Part shown: in pieces, positions 1 to 12,100 of the stretch
How the letters are laid out: every line of letters starts with the position of its first letter
How positions within the stretch are numbered: the stretch's first letter is position 1
Origin: Dryas octopetala
Taxonomy: Eukaryota > Streptophyta > Magnoliopsida > Rosales > Rosaceae
Length of the DNA stretch: 64,000 bases
Assembly: GCA_963921425.1 (NCBI GenBank)
Contig: OY992834.1
Location: forward strand, 20,225,923-20,289,922
Direction: 5' to 3'
The notes under the pieces: model-generated
What the model was told of the DNA's origin: nothing
The model's input: only the letters and a program-made list of their open reading frames with translations
The model's database searches: none
Made by a program: the position numbers and the translations under genes

Positions 1-270
1 TATATATTTGAACTTTCTTTTTTCTCCTTAAGACTTGTTGTTACTGTGTGAAAACAATAATAGAGATGGCTGTTTAGGCATCTTTCCAAAAGAAAAAGCA
101 TAAATCCTTGGACATAGACAATTTGGACATGATATGGTTAGCCGTGTGGACCCACTGCATTACAAAAGCAATAGCTATAATCTTAAAACACTTCTGATTT
201 CCTAGTTATTCTCCTACTTCATTGAAATCCTATCGACCCTTAGCAAAGAAGTGAAGAACCGAAGAGAAAA
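1..270. other. 5' flank of the resistance gene
   Basis: AT-rich non-coding DNA upstream of the first ATG of the resistance gene. It should hold that gene's promoter and leader, but I see no clear TATA box, W-box cluster or other element that I could support. Confidence 0.4.
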
Positions 271-3200
271 ATGGCTCTGGTGGGAGAGGCTCTGCTCACT
301 GCTTCCATCCAGGTGTTGTGTGACAGGATTGCTTCACGCGACTTCATCGACTTATTTCGGAGGAAGAAGCTCGACGATTCACTCCTGAAGAACCTGAAGA
401 TGACACTGTTGGTCCTTTCTGTTGTGCTCAATGATGCAGAGGAGAAGCAAATTGTGAAGCCTGCTGTGAGAGAGTGGCTTGATGAGCTCAAACATGCTGT
501 CTTAGATGCAGAGGACTTGGTGGATGAGATCAACACTGAAGCTTTGAGATGCAAGGTGGAAGCTGAATATGATCAAACCCAGAAATTCACCAAGGTGTGG
601 AACTTCCTCTCTACTTTTAATCCTTCTTGTCAAGGCATGAATACTAAGATATCAGGGTTATTGGAAAGATTAGAAATCCTTGCATACCAAAAAACTGTCC
701 TCGGTCTCACAGAAGTTGTTGGAGGGAATCAGGTTTCACAAAGAACTCCGGCCAACAACTTACTTGGTCGATGAATCTTCTGTATGTGGTAGGGATGGAG
801 ATAAAAAAGAGTTAGAAAGACTGTTGTTTTCTGACCATGCAAGCTGTGATGTATCTGTCATTGCCATAGTTGGTATGGGCGGGGTTGGTAAGACAACCCT
901 TGCTCGACTTCTTTACAACGATGACAAGGTGAAAGAGTATTTTACTCTTAAATCTTGGGCTTGTGTTTCTGAAGATTATGATGCTATAAGGGTAACTAAA
1001 ACCCTTCTTGAGTCGATCACTAGAAAGCCTTGTGATATTACAAACTGGGATTTTCTTCAAGGTGAACTAACAGAACAAGTTAGGGGAAAAAAAATTTTAT
1101 TTGTATTGGATGACCTTTGGAATGAGAATTCTATTGACTGGAAGTGCCTCCAGGCACCTTTTGCTTTTGGGGCAAGGGGAAGCAAGGTCATTGTAACTAC
1201 ACGGAATGAAAAAGTTGCATCAATCATGAATAATGTTCATATACAGTACTTGGAACCGTTGTCACTTGAAGATTGCTGGTTGTTACTTGCGAAACAGGCA
1301 TTTGCAAATGAAAACCCCAGTGCACATCCCCACTTGCAAGAAATTGGCAAACAAATTGCACGTAAGTGTAATGGTTTGCCTCTGGCTGCAGAAGCACTTG
1401 GGGGTTTGTTACGTTGCAACAAAGATTATGGGGAATGGAATGGCATATTGAATAGCAATATTTGGCAGCTATCATACGATGATAAAAGTTATATTCTCCC
1501 CGCTCTAGGATTGAGCTACCATTATCTCCCGGCCCATTTAAAACAATGTTTTGTTTATTGTTCAATTTTTCCGAAGGACTATGAATTCAAGAAGGAAGAC
1601 GTAGTTTTACTTTGGATGGCAGAAGGTTTGATTCCAAAAATTGATAATGGCACTAGAATGGAAGAGGTGGCTAAGAGATACTTTGATCAGATACTATCAC
1701 GATCACTATTTAAAAAGTCAAAAAATTCAAGTTTCACAATGCATGATCTCATTAATGACTTGGTTGTATTCATGGCTAAGGGATTTTGTTTTAGAATAGA
1801 AGGGAAGGAATCACATGAAGTTCCTAGAACAAGTCGTCATTTATCATATGTTCAAGAACAATTTGATACCGAGTCAAAATTTGAGCCATTATATGGGGTT
1901 AAGTGTTTGCGGACCTTCCTACCCTTAGTTTTGGAAACATCTTGGCAACAATATTATGTAAGCAAAAGAGTTTCACATGATTTCTTGCCAGCACAAAGAT
2001 GTTTGCGGGTGCTGTCATTGTCAAAATATATCAATATCACCGAGTTACCTAATTCTATTGGTAATCTCATCCATTTGCGCTATTTAAATCTTTCCTCTAC
2101 TGCAATAAAAAAGTTACCTGATATAGTGTGTTCTCTATGCAATTTAGAGACATTACTATTGTCAAATTGTACCTCTCTCATTGAATTGCCTGTAGATATG
2201 AGGAAATTGATTAACTTGTGTCATCTTGATATTCGTGAAACAAAAATAGACCAGATGCCATTACAAATGGGTAGACTAAAAAGTTTGAGAACATTGACTG
2301 CATTTGTTGTTGGCAATTCAACTGGGTCAAGCCTTACAGAATTGAGGGAGTTACCGCATCTTGGAGGAAACCTTTCTATTCGAAAGCTGCAAAATGTAGT
2401 TGATGCTATGGATGCCTTGCAGGCCAATTTGAAGGAAAAGAAAGATCTGAAGGAGTTGGTGTTGGAATGGGGTGAGGACACCAATGATCCCCAAAATGAG
2501 AGAGATGTACTTGAGAGGCTCCAGCCTCCCATAAATTTAGAGAAGTTGACCATCAGATTTTATGGTGGAACTTGCTTCCCAAATTGGTTGGGAGACTCTT
2601 CCTATTCTCAAATACAATTCATGTGTCTCAGTGAATGTAGTTATTGTTTGTCCTTGCCACCACTTGGGAAGCTACCCGCTCTCAAAGAGCTTTCTATAAA
2701 AACGATGAAATTTCTTACGACTATCGGTGCTGAGTTCTATGGCAATGGGTCTTCTCTAATATTTCAGCCGTTTCAGTCTCTGGAGAAGCTAGAGTTTGAG
2801 GAGATGCTTGAATGGGAGGAATGGCAGCCAAGTGGAGGTGAATATCCAGATTTTCCTCGTCTCCAGGAGCTAATTTTAAACAAGTGTCCGAAGCTGAGAG
2901 GAAACTTGCCTAATCATCTTCCTTGCTTGAAAAAACTTTCAGTGGAGGAGTGTGTGGCTCTATACGAAAGGGCCACTACAACCCTTAACATGGACTACTT
3001 ACAACAATATTCTTTTGAAGAATTGAGGTTGGTTGAATGCCCGCATCTGTTATCATTACTAGGTCAGAGAACAGAGTACATGTCATCTCTTGGGAACCTC
3101 AACATTCGAAATTTTGTTGATATAGAGTGCTTGCCCAAGCAACTGGTGCATAGCAGCAATTGTGTTGTACGCTTGACTCTCATTAATTGTCCATCCCTGT

Positions 3201-3989
3201 TGTCGTTCCCCAGAGATGGTACATCTACATATAGAAAGTTGTAGGAGATTAGAATTCCTACCTCATGAGATGATGGCCAAATTGACATCGCTTCTGATGT
3301 TGTCGATACACGACAGCTGTGATTCACTGAGGTCCTTCCCGTTGGGCATTTTTCCCAAACTTAGCCATCTTTCGATCACAGGTTGTGTGAATCTGGAATC
3401 CCTTTCCATTGAAGGAGTTGATGAAAATCTCAACTACTTGGGTATCTCGGAGTGTCCAAATCTGGTCTCTTTTCCCCACGGAGGATTGCCCACTCCCAAC
3501 CTCATCTTCTTTTCAGTCGATGAATGCGAGAATTTGAAGTCATTGCCCGAACGAATTCACACCCTCACCGCCCTTCAATATTTGTCCATATGGAATCTTC
3601 CAAATGTTGTGTCAATTGCAGAAGGGGGTTTGCCTCCCAACCTACGTGAATTTCATATCAGGGGTTGTGACAATCTGTTGGAGACGTTGCTCAAGGAACA
3701 GCTGCTCCCTACCACTCTCAACACTCTTCGCATCTCTGACCTAAGCCTGAAATCTTTGAACCGAAAGGGACTTCAACACCTCACTTCTCTTCAAAGCCTA
3801 GAAATCCATGACTGTCCGAGTCTCGAATCCCTGCCAGGAGAGGGTTTGCCGGCGTCTCTTTCTTTTCTCGGAATCTCCAGATGTTCTTCAACTCTGAAAA
3901 AAAGATACTGTGAAAATAAGACAGGAGAAGATTGGGGCAAGATAGCTCGCATTCCTTGCATAAAGATAGATGAGGAAGTGATCATATGA
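271..3989 (+). pseudogene. CC-NB-ARC-LRR disease resistance gene (RPP13-like 1 type), two frame breaks
   Basis: Intracellular immune receptor of the CNL class. Three consecutive frames make up one protein of about 1,240 codons. The first (from the ATG at 271) is the coiled-coil Rx-N domain with an LNDAEEKQ/WLDELKHAVLDAEDLVDEI block. The second holds NB-ARC: P-loop GMGGVGKTT near 872-898, kinase-2 VLDDLW at 1103-1120, RNBS-B GSKVIVTTR, GLPLA, RNBS-D CFVYCSIFPKDYEF and MHD at 1739-1747, followed by LRRs. The third (to the stop at 3989) holds more LRRs and the usual tail GEDWGKIARIPCIKIDEE. Frame 1 ends in a stop at 774, while the NB-ARC frame is already open from 680; the shift falls near 735-775. 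The second shift is at about 3215-3241, before LHIESC. All NB-ARC motifs look intact, so the breaks are either recent or assembly errors. A CAG|GTATGT donor near 4011 fits a 3'-UTR intron, common in this family. Confidence 0.85.
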
Positions 3990-4164
3990 GCACTCACAAA
4001 ACCAGAGTCAGGTATGTACCTCCTACCACCCCACCGCTTGTTTTTTATCTGTTAAATCAGAGCATCGGCTTATTGTTTTCTGAGCTTTTGGGCTTCACTT
4101 CTGTAGAGAGCTTTTGGACAATTGATGGCCTTTGAATGGTGCTCTGACATGAATATGGTCTTTC

Positions 4165-4218
4165 AAAGGAGAGAATTGACCCAAGATTGCTCACATCCCC
4201 TGCATTGGCATTGATGGA
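4165..4218 (+). pseudogene. Relic CNL C-terminal tail
   Basis: A short in-frame relic that reads KGEN-stop-PKIAHIPCIGIDG. This is the characteristic C-terminal tail of CNL proteins, with the usual tryptophan codon replaced by TGA. It is not part of the upstream gene, which has its own tail ending at 3989, so it marks an older lost copy. Confidence 0.6.
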
Positions 4219-4799
4219 CCTTTAATTTCATGGGCCATGACAAATAGACCATCCTTGCCCTTACAATATCTAATTTTCATTCAGGTACCTCTTCTATTGT
4301 TAATGCTGCTACTTAGTTACTTTGCTCCAGAAGTTTCAGTAGACAAATATACCTTTTGAATTCTTCCCTTACTCTATATTTATCACTCTCCAACAGTAGT
4401 GCTGTTTATACCTGTAACAATTTTTGCTTGTAATTCCTCCTTCGTTACTTGATGTATATGTGTGTGTGAAAATACTTGTAATGAGATATCCTATGCATGG
4501 AAAAGGAAAACTTAATATTGTTATTTTCAATATAATTTTAAATAAGGTTAAACAAAACCAAGTTGAAAAACTGAACTGTGTGCTTGTGTTCTTGGCCACC
4601 CACAATCACCAAAATGCTTAACAGAAGCTGGTGATCAGTGTTTTTGAATTTTTCTAACCTGTATATAACTAATTAATTTTTGAAAAAATTAATTAATTTA
4701 TCATTAAACAGCTCTGTGGTTCCTTTTGTGATGCTTATTATTTGAAGCTATTGGCTACTATATTTGAAAGAAATTGGATTTCTTAATTTTAACTACTCT

Positions 4800-5075
4800 G
4801 ATTTTAAGAAAAATATTAAACATCAGTTGCAACCCCCTCGGATCTGATCAGTTACAACCCGCTCAGTTACAGCTCACAACCCTTCTTATTCCTTACGAAA
4901 AAAAGATTAATTTTGTTTACATATTATTACATTTCTCACTGGCATTGAAGAGGATGCTGATCACAACATGCCTTCTCTTGCAGAGCTTTTCATTTTGCAA
5001 GCTAGGATTCTTTACATGTCGTTGCCAGAGGAGGGTTTACCACTGTACATAGCTTTTTGAAACAATGGTCGCAAG
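4800..5075 (+). repeat. Direct repeat copy 1 (CNL 3' region)
   Basis: About 276 bp that recurs at 5692-5997 with few differences. Both copies share the run containing GGATCTGATCAGTTACAACC and the end containing CCAGAGGAGGGTTTACCACTG. It appears to derive from the non-coding 3' region of a CNL gene, with a small LRR-like piece (LPEEGLPL) at its end. A weaker third relative lies near 7975-8100. Confidence 0.75.
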
Positions 5076-5084
5076 CTAGGATTC

Positions 5085-5392
5085 TTTACATGACGTTGCT
5101 CAAGGAACAGCTGCTCCCTACCACTCTCAACACTCTCGAGATCAATAAACAGAGTCTGAAATCTTTGAACAGAAAGGGACTTCAACACCTCACTTCTCTT
5201 CAAAGCCTACAATTTGATCGTTGTCAGAGTCTCGAACACCTGCCAGAGGGTTTGCCGACATCTCTTTCTTTTCTGAGCATCAAGCGTTGTCCTTCCCTGA
5301 AGAAAAGATACTGTGAAAATAAGACAGGAGAAGATTGGGCCAAGATAGCTGGCATTCCTTGCATAGAGATGGATGAGGAAGTGATCATATGA
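5085..5392 (+). pseudogene. Duplicated CNL LRR tail fragment
   Basis: An open frame equivalent to about the last 100 residues of the CNL gene at 271-3989. It contains LLKEQLLPTTLNTL, then two LRR units and the same GEDWAKIAGIPC...EVII ending. The matching DNA is 3683-3989, and identity continues past the stop through the GTATGTACCT splice-donor context at about 5449. There is no NB-ARC domain and no start of its own, so this is a truncated duplicate. It differs in having lost one residue in the last LRR (LPEGLPTSL for LPGEGLPASL). Confidence 0.8.
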
Positions 5393-5526
5393 GCTCTCAC
5401 AAAAAGTTCTGGTTTTCATTTCACTCTCAACTCTAAAACCAAAGTCAGGTATGTACCTACCACCCCACCGCTTATCCATGTTTTAATATTGTTTTCTGAG
5501 CTTTTGGTGTTCACTTCTGCAGAGAG

Positions 5527-5615
5527 CTAGAGAAGCTAAAGTTTGAGGAGATGCTTGAATGGGAGGAATGGCAACCAAGTGGAGGTGAATATCCAGATTT
5601 TCCTTGTCTCCGAAT
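5527..5615 (+). pseudogene. Internal LRR fragment of a CNL gene
   Basis: Near-identical to 2783-2870 of the upstream CNL gene (shared GAGATGCTTGAATGGGAGGA). It sits between the duplicated tail and the second copy of the direct repeat, in an order that does not occur in the intact gene. This shows that the array was rearranged and not simply duplicated. Confidence 0.7.
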
Positions 5616-5691
5616 GGAAAGTGACTCCGAATGGAAGATATAATTCATACAGAATTTTGCAGAAGCAAAAGACAGTTTTCTCTAGGAAAAT

Positions 5692-5997
5692 GATTTTAAG
5701 AAAAATACCAAAAATCAGTTGCAACCCCCTCGGATCTGATCAGTTACAACCCGCTCAGTTACAGCTCACAACCCTTCTTATTCCTTACGAAAAAAAGATT
5801 AATTTTGTTTACATATTATTACTTTTCTCTTTATAGTTTTTGTTTGTCACCTTATTTCTCACTGGCATTGAAGAGGATACTGATCACAACATGCCTTCTC
5901 TTGCAGAGCTTTTCATTTGCAAGCTAGGATTCTTTACATGTCATTGCCAGAGGAGGGTTTACCACTGTACATAGCTTTTTGAAACAATTGTCGCAAG
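5692..5997 (+). repeat. Direct repeat copy 2 (CNL 3' region)
   Basis: Second copy of the repeat at 4800-5075. It carries an extra stretch around 5826-5855 that the first copy lacks. The pair is about 890 bp apart and flanks the duplicated LRR tail, which fits unequal exchange. Confidence 0.75.
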
Positions 5998-8990
5998 GAG
6001 GAGAAAGGGAAATTAAGGTAGAACTAAATTGACACATTCATACATATTGACAATTTTGGATGTATTACAGCATTATAAGTACCAAATGTCCATTCATATT
6101 TAGGGAGTCTTCAATTCTTCGTCAACTATTTCGCAATTAGGCCAGCCTATATTTGTCTCCTATCTGTTTTAGACAGTTTGCTATATAGTTGAAAAGCATA
6201 GACTCGTTTTGGTTGAAATTGAACTTTTCAAATTGACTGATAGTGGATGCATGCCTCCTTATTAGTTGCCTTTTAGTGTTCAACTGATGCACTATTCAAG
6301 TATTCATCTAATTTTCTGCAGCATTCTATATTATCCATTCCTTTTTTTTTTTTTGGATCATTGGACAGTGTTCTGTTTAAACAGAAAGAGAAAAAATAAA
6401 ATAAAAATTTACATCTTGAAGTTTAAACTTCAATAACCGAAAACAAAACAGAGACACATATTGGGTTGCCCAAGTTATATGTTCAAATAAATCTATGTAA
6501 TGAATTACTTTGATTTCCACGAAATATGCGACCAAGCTATGAAGCTATTGAGAGAGACAGAGAGAGAGAGTATTGATAATATAAAGAACAGGCTCAGGTT
6601 GTCAAACTTGCATGCAGTCATGCACAATGAAATGAATAAGCTCGTATATTTTATGGTTCCAATTTCAGTATAAACTCAAGGAATTCTAGATGTGTGCTCA
6701 AACACCTGTGCAGAAAATTTGATGCTTCATTTTATATAAGCTTTAACACTTGATAAATGACTACGCATCCTTTGTTACCATTACCTTGACTTTTATCTCT
6801 TTTATGGACTTTCATATCAATTAATTGTTAAAGCTTTTATATAAGTCCCTTTAATTGTTCCATTTCTGTCTTCTTGTACAACCTAGGACTTGTTAATGGG
6901 AATCAATTTGAAGAAGTTGCAACAATTTGGTTTCATTATTAAATCTATTCAAATAAGTTTGCTTGTTTTCTAAAATCAATCTATCAATTCTAATTTCGTC
7001 AACTTTGATTTTAGGAGTATCTTGATATAGAAGGAAAGAACTCCAGTTTACATTCACACTGAGTATCTTTGGGAAGAAACAGGCATTTTCACAATTTGAT
7101 GTGGCACACAAGTGTCAGAAAACACTTGAAGGTTCTCTATGCATAATTTCTTAACGACTCTGAAATTTTTCCTTTAGCGAGAATTGCAGTTTCCAGTTAC
7201 TATTGTTATATAAGATTTTGCTCATGAAATTCTTTGAATTCTTTGTTGTGTTTCATAGGCAGATCGATATCAATGTTGGGGACCTCTAAATGTGCTACTA
7301 CTTGCAAATATTACACTTTGAGGCTAGAACAGTACATTATTTGAGGTGCTAGTTCTGAAATCGTGATATACAGTCTTTTAAAATTTTAAAAAGACTTTGA
7401 GTAATACTTTTGAGTACCTTATTTAATGAACTTTATGTCATGCATTAGGTCTAACAAGAAGGAAGCTCCAAATTTTCTTGCCACATGTCCATATGAGGTT
7501 TTTGCAAAGAAATGCAGGTTTCTCGTCAGCAAAAACCAATTTAGATTGTATCAGCTTATTGGATATCTTTGTTCACTTGAGAACCAACTTAAATAGGAGC
7601 TTGAAGACTTCTTTGTATTGTTCTATGTACTTCCAAGTTGTTTATTAATGACAGTTTCTATGTTTTTCTGGACATCATGTTCAAGGGCTTGTACTTTAGT
7701 CGTAATATAACAGGAACCATGTAAATGCATAGTGCATTCGTAATTCTACCTGTTAGAACTGATTCTAGACATCTGGTTACACCTTGCATCAAATAACAAA
7801 GTTAAGGTCTGCGTGGATTCTTTTCCATTACAAATGGACTTTTGTTATGGTGTTTCTTCGTTGATGTAAGCATGTTGCCAATATGTTGAACCATGTAGTC
7901 TTTTATTCTCTTCTGCCTTTTTTTTTTTTTTTTTTGTACTTTTAATTATTTATCTTTAATTTTTCATTTCGTGATTGACTATGTGAGAGGACGTTGATCA
8001 CAACTTATGCCTTTTCTAAAATCTCAAATTGTTAATTAGTAGTCTTTTTACAGGACAACATGTCTTCTCTCGGAGATCTTTTCATTTGCAAATTTGTGCA
8101 CAAAGTGATATAATTGTCCATGCAAAATAAAGAAAATATGAACGATAAAGATACAATGAAATTCAATGTGAACTTCATTGACTAAACTAACTTGAAAGAA
8201 ATGGAAACGAGAATTATATTAATACGTGAATAAGAATAATCAACGTGGCATAAAAAATAAAGAACAAAACCAAATCAATACCACAAATCTGTCGTTTCAA
8301 AATTACTGATTAATTCCTTGTCTCATCTGTGCTTCTAAAGCTGCTGTACCATTGGCCATCAGATTACAAATATAGTTGTCGGGGTCTTCTAACCAGTTTT
8401 ATAAAAGAAGAAACGTTTGTTCAAGTTAAAGATAGGTCAGGTTTCCCAGTTCAGGGACAAAAAGAACAAGAGTAAAGAGGCCATTTACTTTGCTATGCTT
8501 ATCATCAGTGGATTATTCAGCACGTGTTAGAAACCTAGCTAACAAAAGCAGAATGACAAGCAAAAATAGCAGTAAACGCAATCTTGTTCCTCTAAGAGAG
8601 AATAAAAAAACATAAGAGTAATGTCCATCAATGCTTTTTTCCATTGCTGAAAACCAAAGTATGCCTCCTTGGCCCTGCTACTCTTGTGTAGAGAACTGCC
8701 ACATGATTTCACTTTTTAGATATACAAGGCTACAAGAAATAACTTACAAATTAACAAAATGAAACCAATAACTATAAGGGCATCGCGTTGCCCCACCGAG
8801 CTAAGAATTATATAGAGGAAATTGCCGGAATATTAAGTTCTAACCCTGCTCTGCTCACCTAATTTTCTCAAATTATAGCCTAATTTTCAAACCTTCCTAC
8901 TTAGTGCACTTAATTTAACATTGGTTAGTTGCAGTGGCTTTATTTAACTCTGCAGTGTGGCCTTCATCAAGAACTGATCCGTGTCTTTTC
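5998..8990. other. Intergenic region, CNL to PPR gene
   Basis: AT-rich DNA with poly-T runs (about 6343-6354 and 7918-7936) and no supportable gene. Near 7975-8100 lies a diverged third copy of the CNL 3'-region repeat: GTTGATCACAAC is followed later by GGAGATCTTTTCATTTGCAA. The part nearest 9.1 kb should contain the 3' UTR of the minus-strand PPR gene. Confidence 0.5.
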
Positions 8991-9146
8991 TGCTATTGAA
9001 CCAGCAATGCATCTCTTGCCCTCACCTTAGGCCTTGGGATACCTTGAACGACACCCCCCAACCCCGAAATAAAAAAAAAAAAAAAAGAAAAAAAAAAAGA
9101 AAAAGAAAGAAACAATGATACTTCACTCGAGTCAGTGTCACCTATA

Positions 9147-12100
9147 TTAGGCGACTCCTTTCCTGGCAGTGTAGTTAGTTGAGAGTCTTCTGGCCCATGA
9201 GCTTTGATTAGGTGACCAAGAAATTGGGAAGCCAAGCATGGCGCACCATCTTAAATTCAAAAGGGCAACAGCAAGGTTTTCTTTAGAATCTTTAAAAAGC
9301 TGTACTATTTGTGATTCAGCTTCCATTTCTTCTGCAAAGATAAAGTCATTCTCAAATTCTGTCTTTTTGGGAAAGCTACCATCTTCATCACAGATCATAC
9401 GCATACTCAGAACCTGCAATGCTTCCATGGCTGTGTTGTGAAAACCATAGTTGGCATATGCAGAGAAAACAAAATGGCAGGTAGCTGGATCAGGCTGAAT
9501 TTTTGCTTGGTGCATCCACTCAACGACAAATTCAACTACGTCAATCACTTCCTGGCATTTATTTCAGGGAAGAAAAGAATCGATATTACTAATCAATCAA
9601 GCAACAAATACGGATTTTGTGGTTGATCTCAAAAAAATAATGTTATATCAAGAACCACACTTATTTTTGATCTTACTGTTACTTCAAACCTCTATGGAAA
9701 AAGCGTAAGGGGTAGATATAAGATACCTTTTCACAGGCTTTTTGAAGAATGGTATTAAATAACAAAGCATCAAGTTTATTCCCTTCTGAGCTGGCTTGAT
9801 CCAAGAGATTCAATGCTTCATCAATATCATCATCTTCCAACAGAATCTGAAACAAAAATAGGCTCACAACATAATCACCCACACACACTACATACAAAGT
9901 AGGAATGCCCTAAACAGGATAAAAATACCCTTATTAAAACTACGTCATTTTAAAGAATATATCTCTATTTTATTTTTCATATTAAAATTAAATCATTTTA
10001 AGGACTTTTTTCTTTAACACTATAGTCCTCTCCCTCATCATCAGTTTTAGATTACTTATTCATGTTATGGTCATCTTCATAATTGAAACTTACTTTCAAT
10101 TTCTTATTTAAATGTGTGTGTGTCTGTGTGTGTAAAAGAAAAAAACTTACTTTCAGATGCATCTTTCATTACCCAGTTTTTTTTTATTTTTTTAAATGAC
10201 CTTTATATAAATATCTTAACCTTCTATTAATGGTACTTATAAGGCAAGGAAGAATTTTCTCAGGGTGTGGTCACATATTGGCCCCAATTAGATCACAATG
10301 AGATATAAAAGAATTTCTATAGCTTATCGAATCAAATTAAAATGAAATGCATTCTCAGACAAAAAGTAGAAACAAACTGAAGTGCATTCATATATTGCAA
10401 ACACTTGGAAAAAAAAGAAAAAGAAAGAAAGATGTAGAGAGGTGATTTTTATGTGAATCATGCAGAACTTAAATGCAACTACTTTGCACATCAGGAGCTG
10501 GACAAATTACACTTTTGATCACCTACATAACTGGCAGCAGTATCCTAAGAAGGATAAGAATTCAGACTGAGCAATTAAAATACAATAAAGCTACCTTTAT
10601 GAGAGCAGTGTAAGTCACTGTTAATGGATAAAAGCCATCTCGCAACATCATGGAAACCAATGCACTAGCAGATCTGTAACATCTTAGAATGCTACAACAA
10701 TCAATCATTATATGATAAGTCGCAGCATCTGCTGGGAAATCAAATGACTTCATATTTTTAAATATCTTAATTGCCAATCGACTCTGCATGTAAACAGAAA
10801 CACACAAAGTAGATAAACACTAGTCAAATACTCCAGACGTCATTAAGTTGCAAATGAAAGAAAAAACAATGGTGTTGGAAGCACCTACTTCCTCAGCCTC
10901 AACAAGTGAATGCAACACTGTATTGTAGATAGGTGTTCCCAGATAAATGTTATTACGACCAAAAAGATTCTCCGCCACATGTAAATACTGGATCAGCTCT
11001 CTTATCATCCCCTCTGCTCCCAGGGCTTTCAACTGGAAAAAAGAAAAAAGGATGAATGCCAAAGATAAGGCTGGTGGGACAGAGAAAAAAAGAAAAGGAA
11101 TGAATGCTAGAGTAGGATTTTATAAAAGGAAAAAAAAAAAATGTAGTCTCTGTGGTGGAAATTGCAGAAAGAAGGCTGGTGCAAAGAAAATGAGTTTAAC
11201 TGTTTTTCAATTAAACATTGCACAATGAACATTTTTGAGTACTACAATTTCTCTGCCTTTTGTGGGTGATGTCCTTTCTCTTTGTAAATCTTGTTCCACA
11301 AACTTTGATATGTGAGTTCAAGGAGAGAACTACAGATACCAGGCCTAAGCGGCATGGAGATAATAGGCCCAAAAAAAATAATGATGCATATGCCGCACTT
11401 TGTTAAATAATAGGGCACCTAGTGTTGTATGTACACTACTACAAGATTTGACTATAGCAAATAAATTTTATCACAAAATTCATAGTTCCTTTTCTCCTTA
11501 GCTGAAAGCGACTCACTAACAGCTTCAATAAATGAAAGATCAAGTATCAAGCTCCTTATACCTTCGTGATGCAATAGAGAAGCTGTAGTATCTTACCTAT
11601 ATTATTTGATAAAATTACATAATTATGTTGTTCAGTTATCAGATGCTGATGTTCTTAAGATTTCCAAGAATAAAACTATGCACCATGTTCAATTAAGATT
11701 CAAGCTTATTCATTGGTCTAATGCAGTGTTGAAATAAAACATCTAGAATGTACCAGACACTAAGGAACCACTCAATGTCAAAAAATTGGTAACTCAAAAA
11801 CAAACTCGATTTTGTTTTTCCAAAAAAAAAAAAAAAAACAGAAGAAAAGAAAAAGAGGATGCTAACACATTCTTATATCATATAGTAGAGGCAGAACACA
11901 AATTCCATTTGCCCTCACCATGTACATACCCAAACCCTTGTCAATCAAGGGCGGCTATTCCACTTATCAATATTGGTGTATACAAGTTCACTTAGTAAAT
12001 GCTTTGTGCTATCATCAGATTATTAGAATATAGAAGAAATGCAAACTCAAGTGGTTAAAGGTAAAACTTAAGTCTCTGCTTCAAAAATTAATTCCCTTTC

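Noticed and set aside
735..775. A possible small intron explaining the first frame change of the resistance gene
   Set aside because: CAG|GTTTCA could be a donor, but no acceptor lies at a workable distance and the frames overlap by about 95 bases. A simple indel explains it better.
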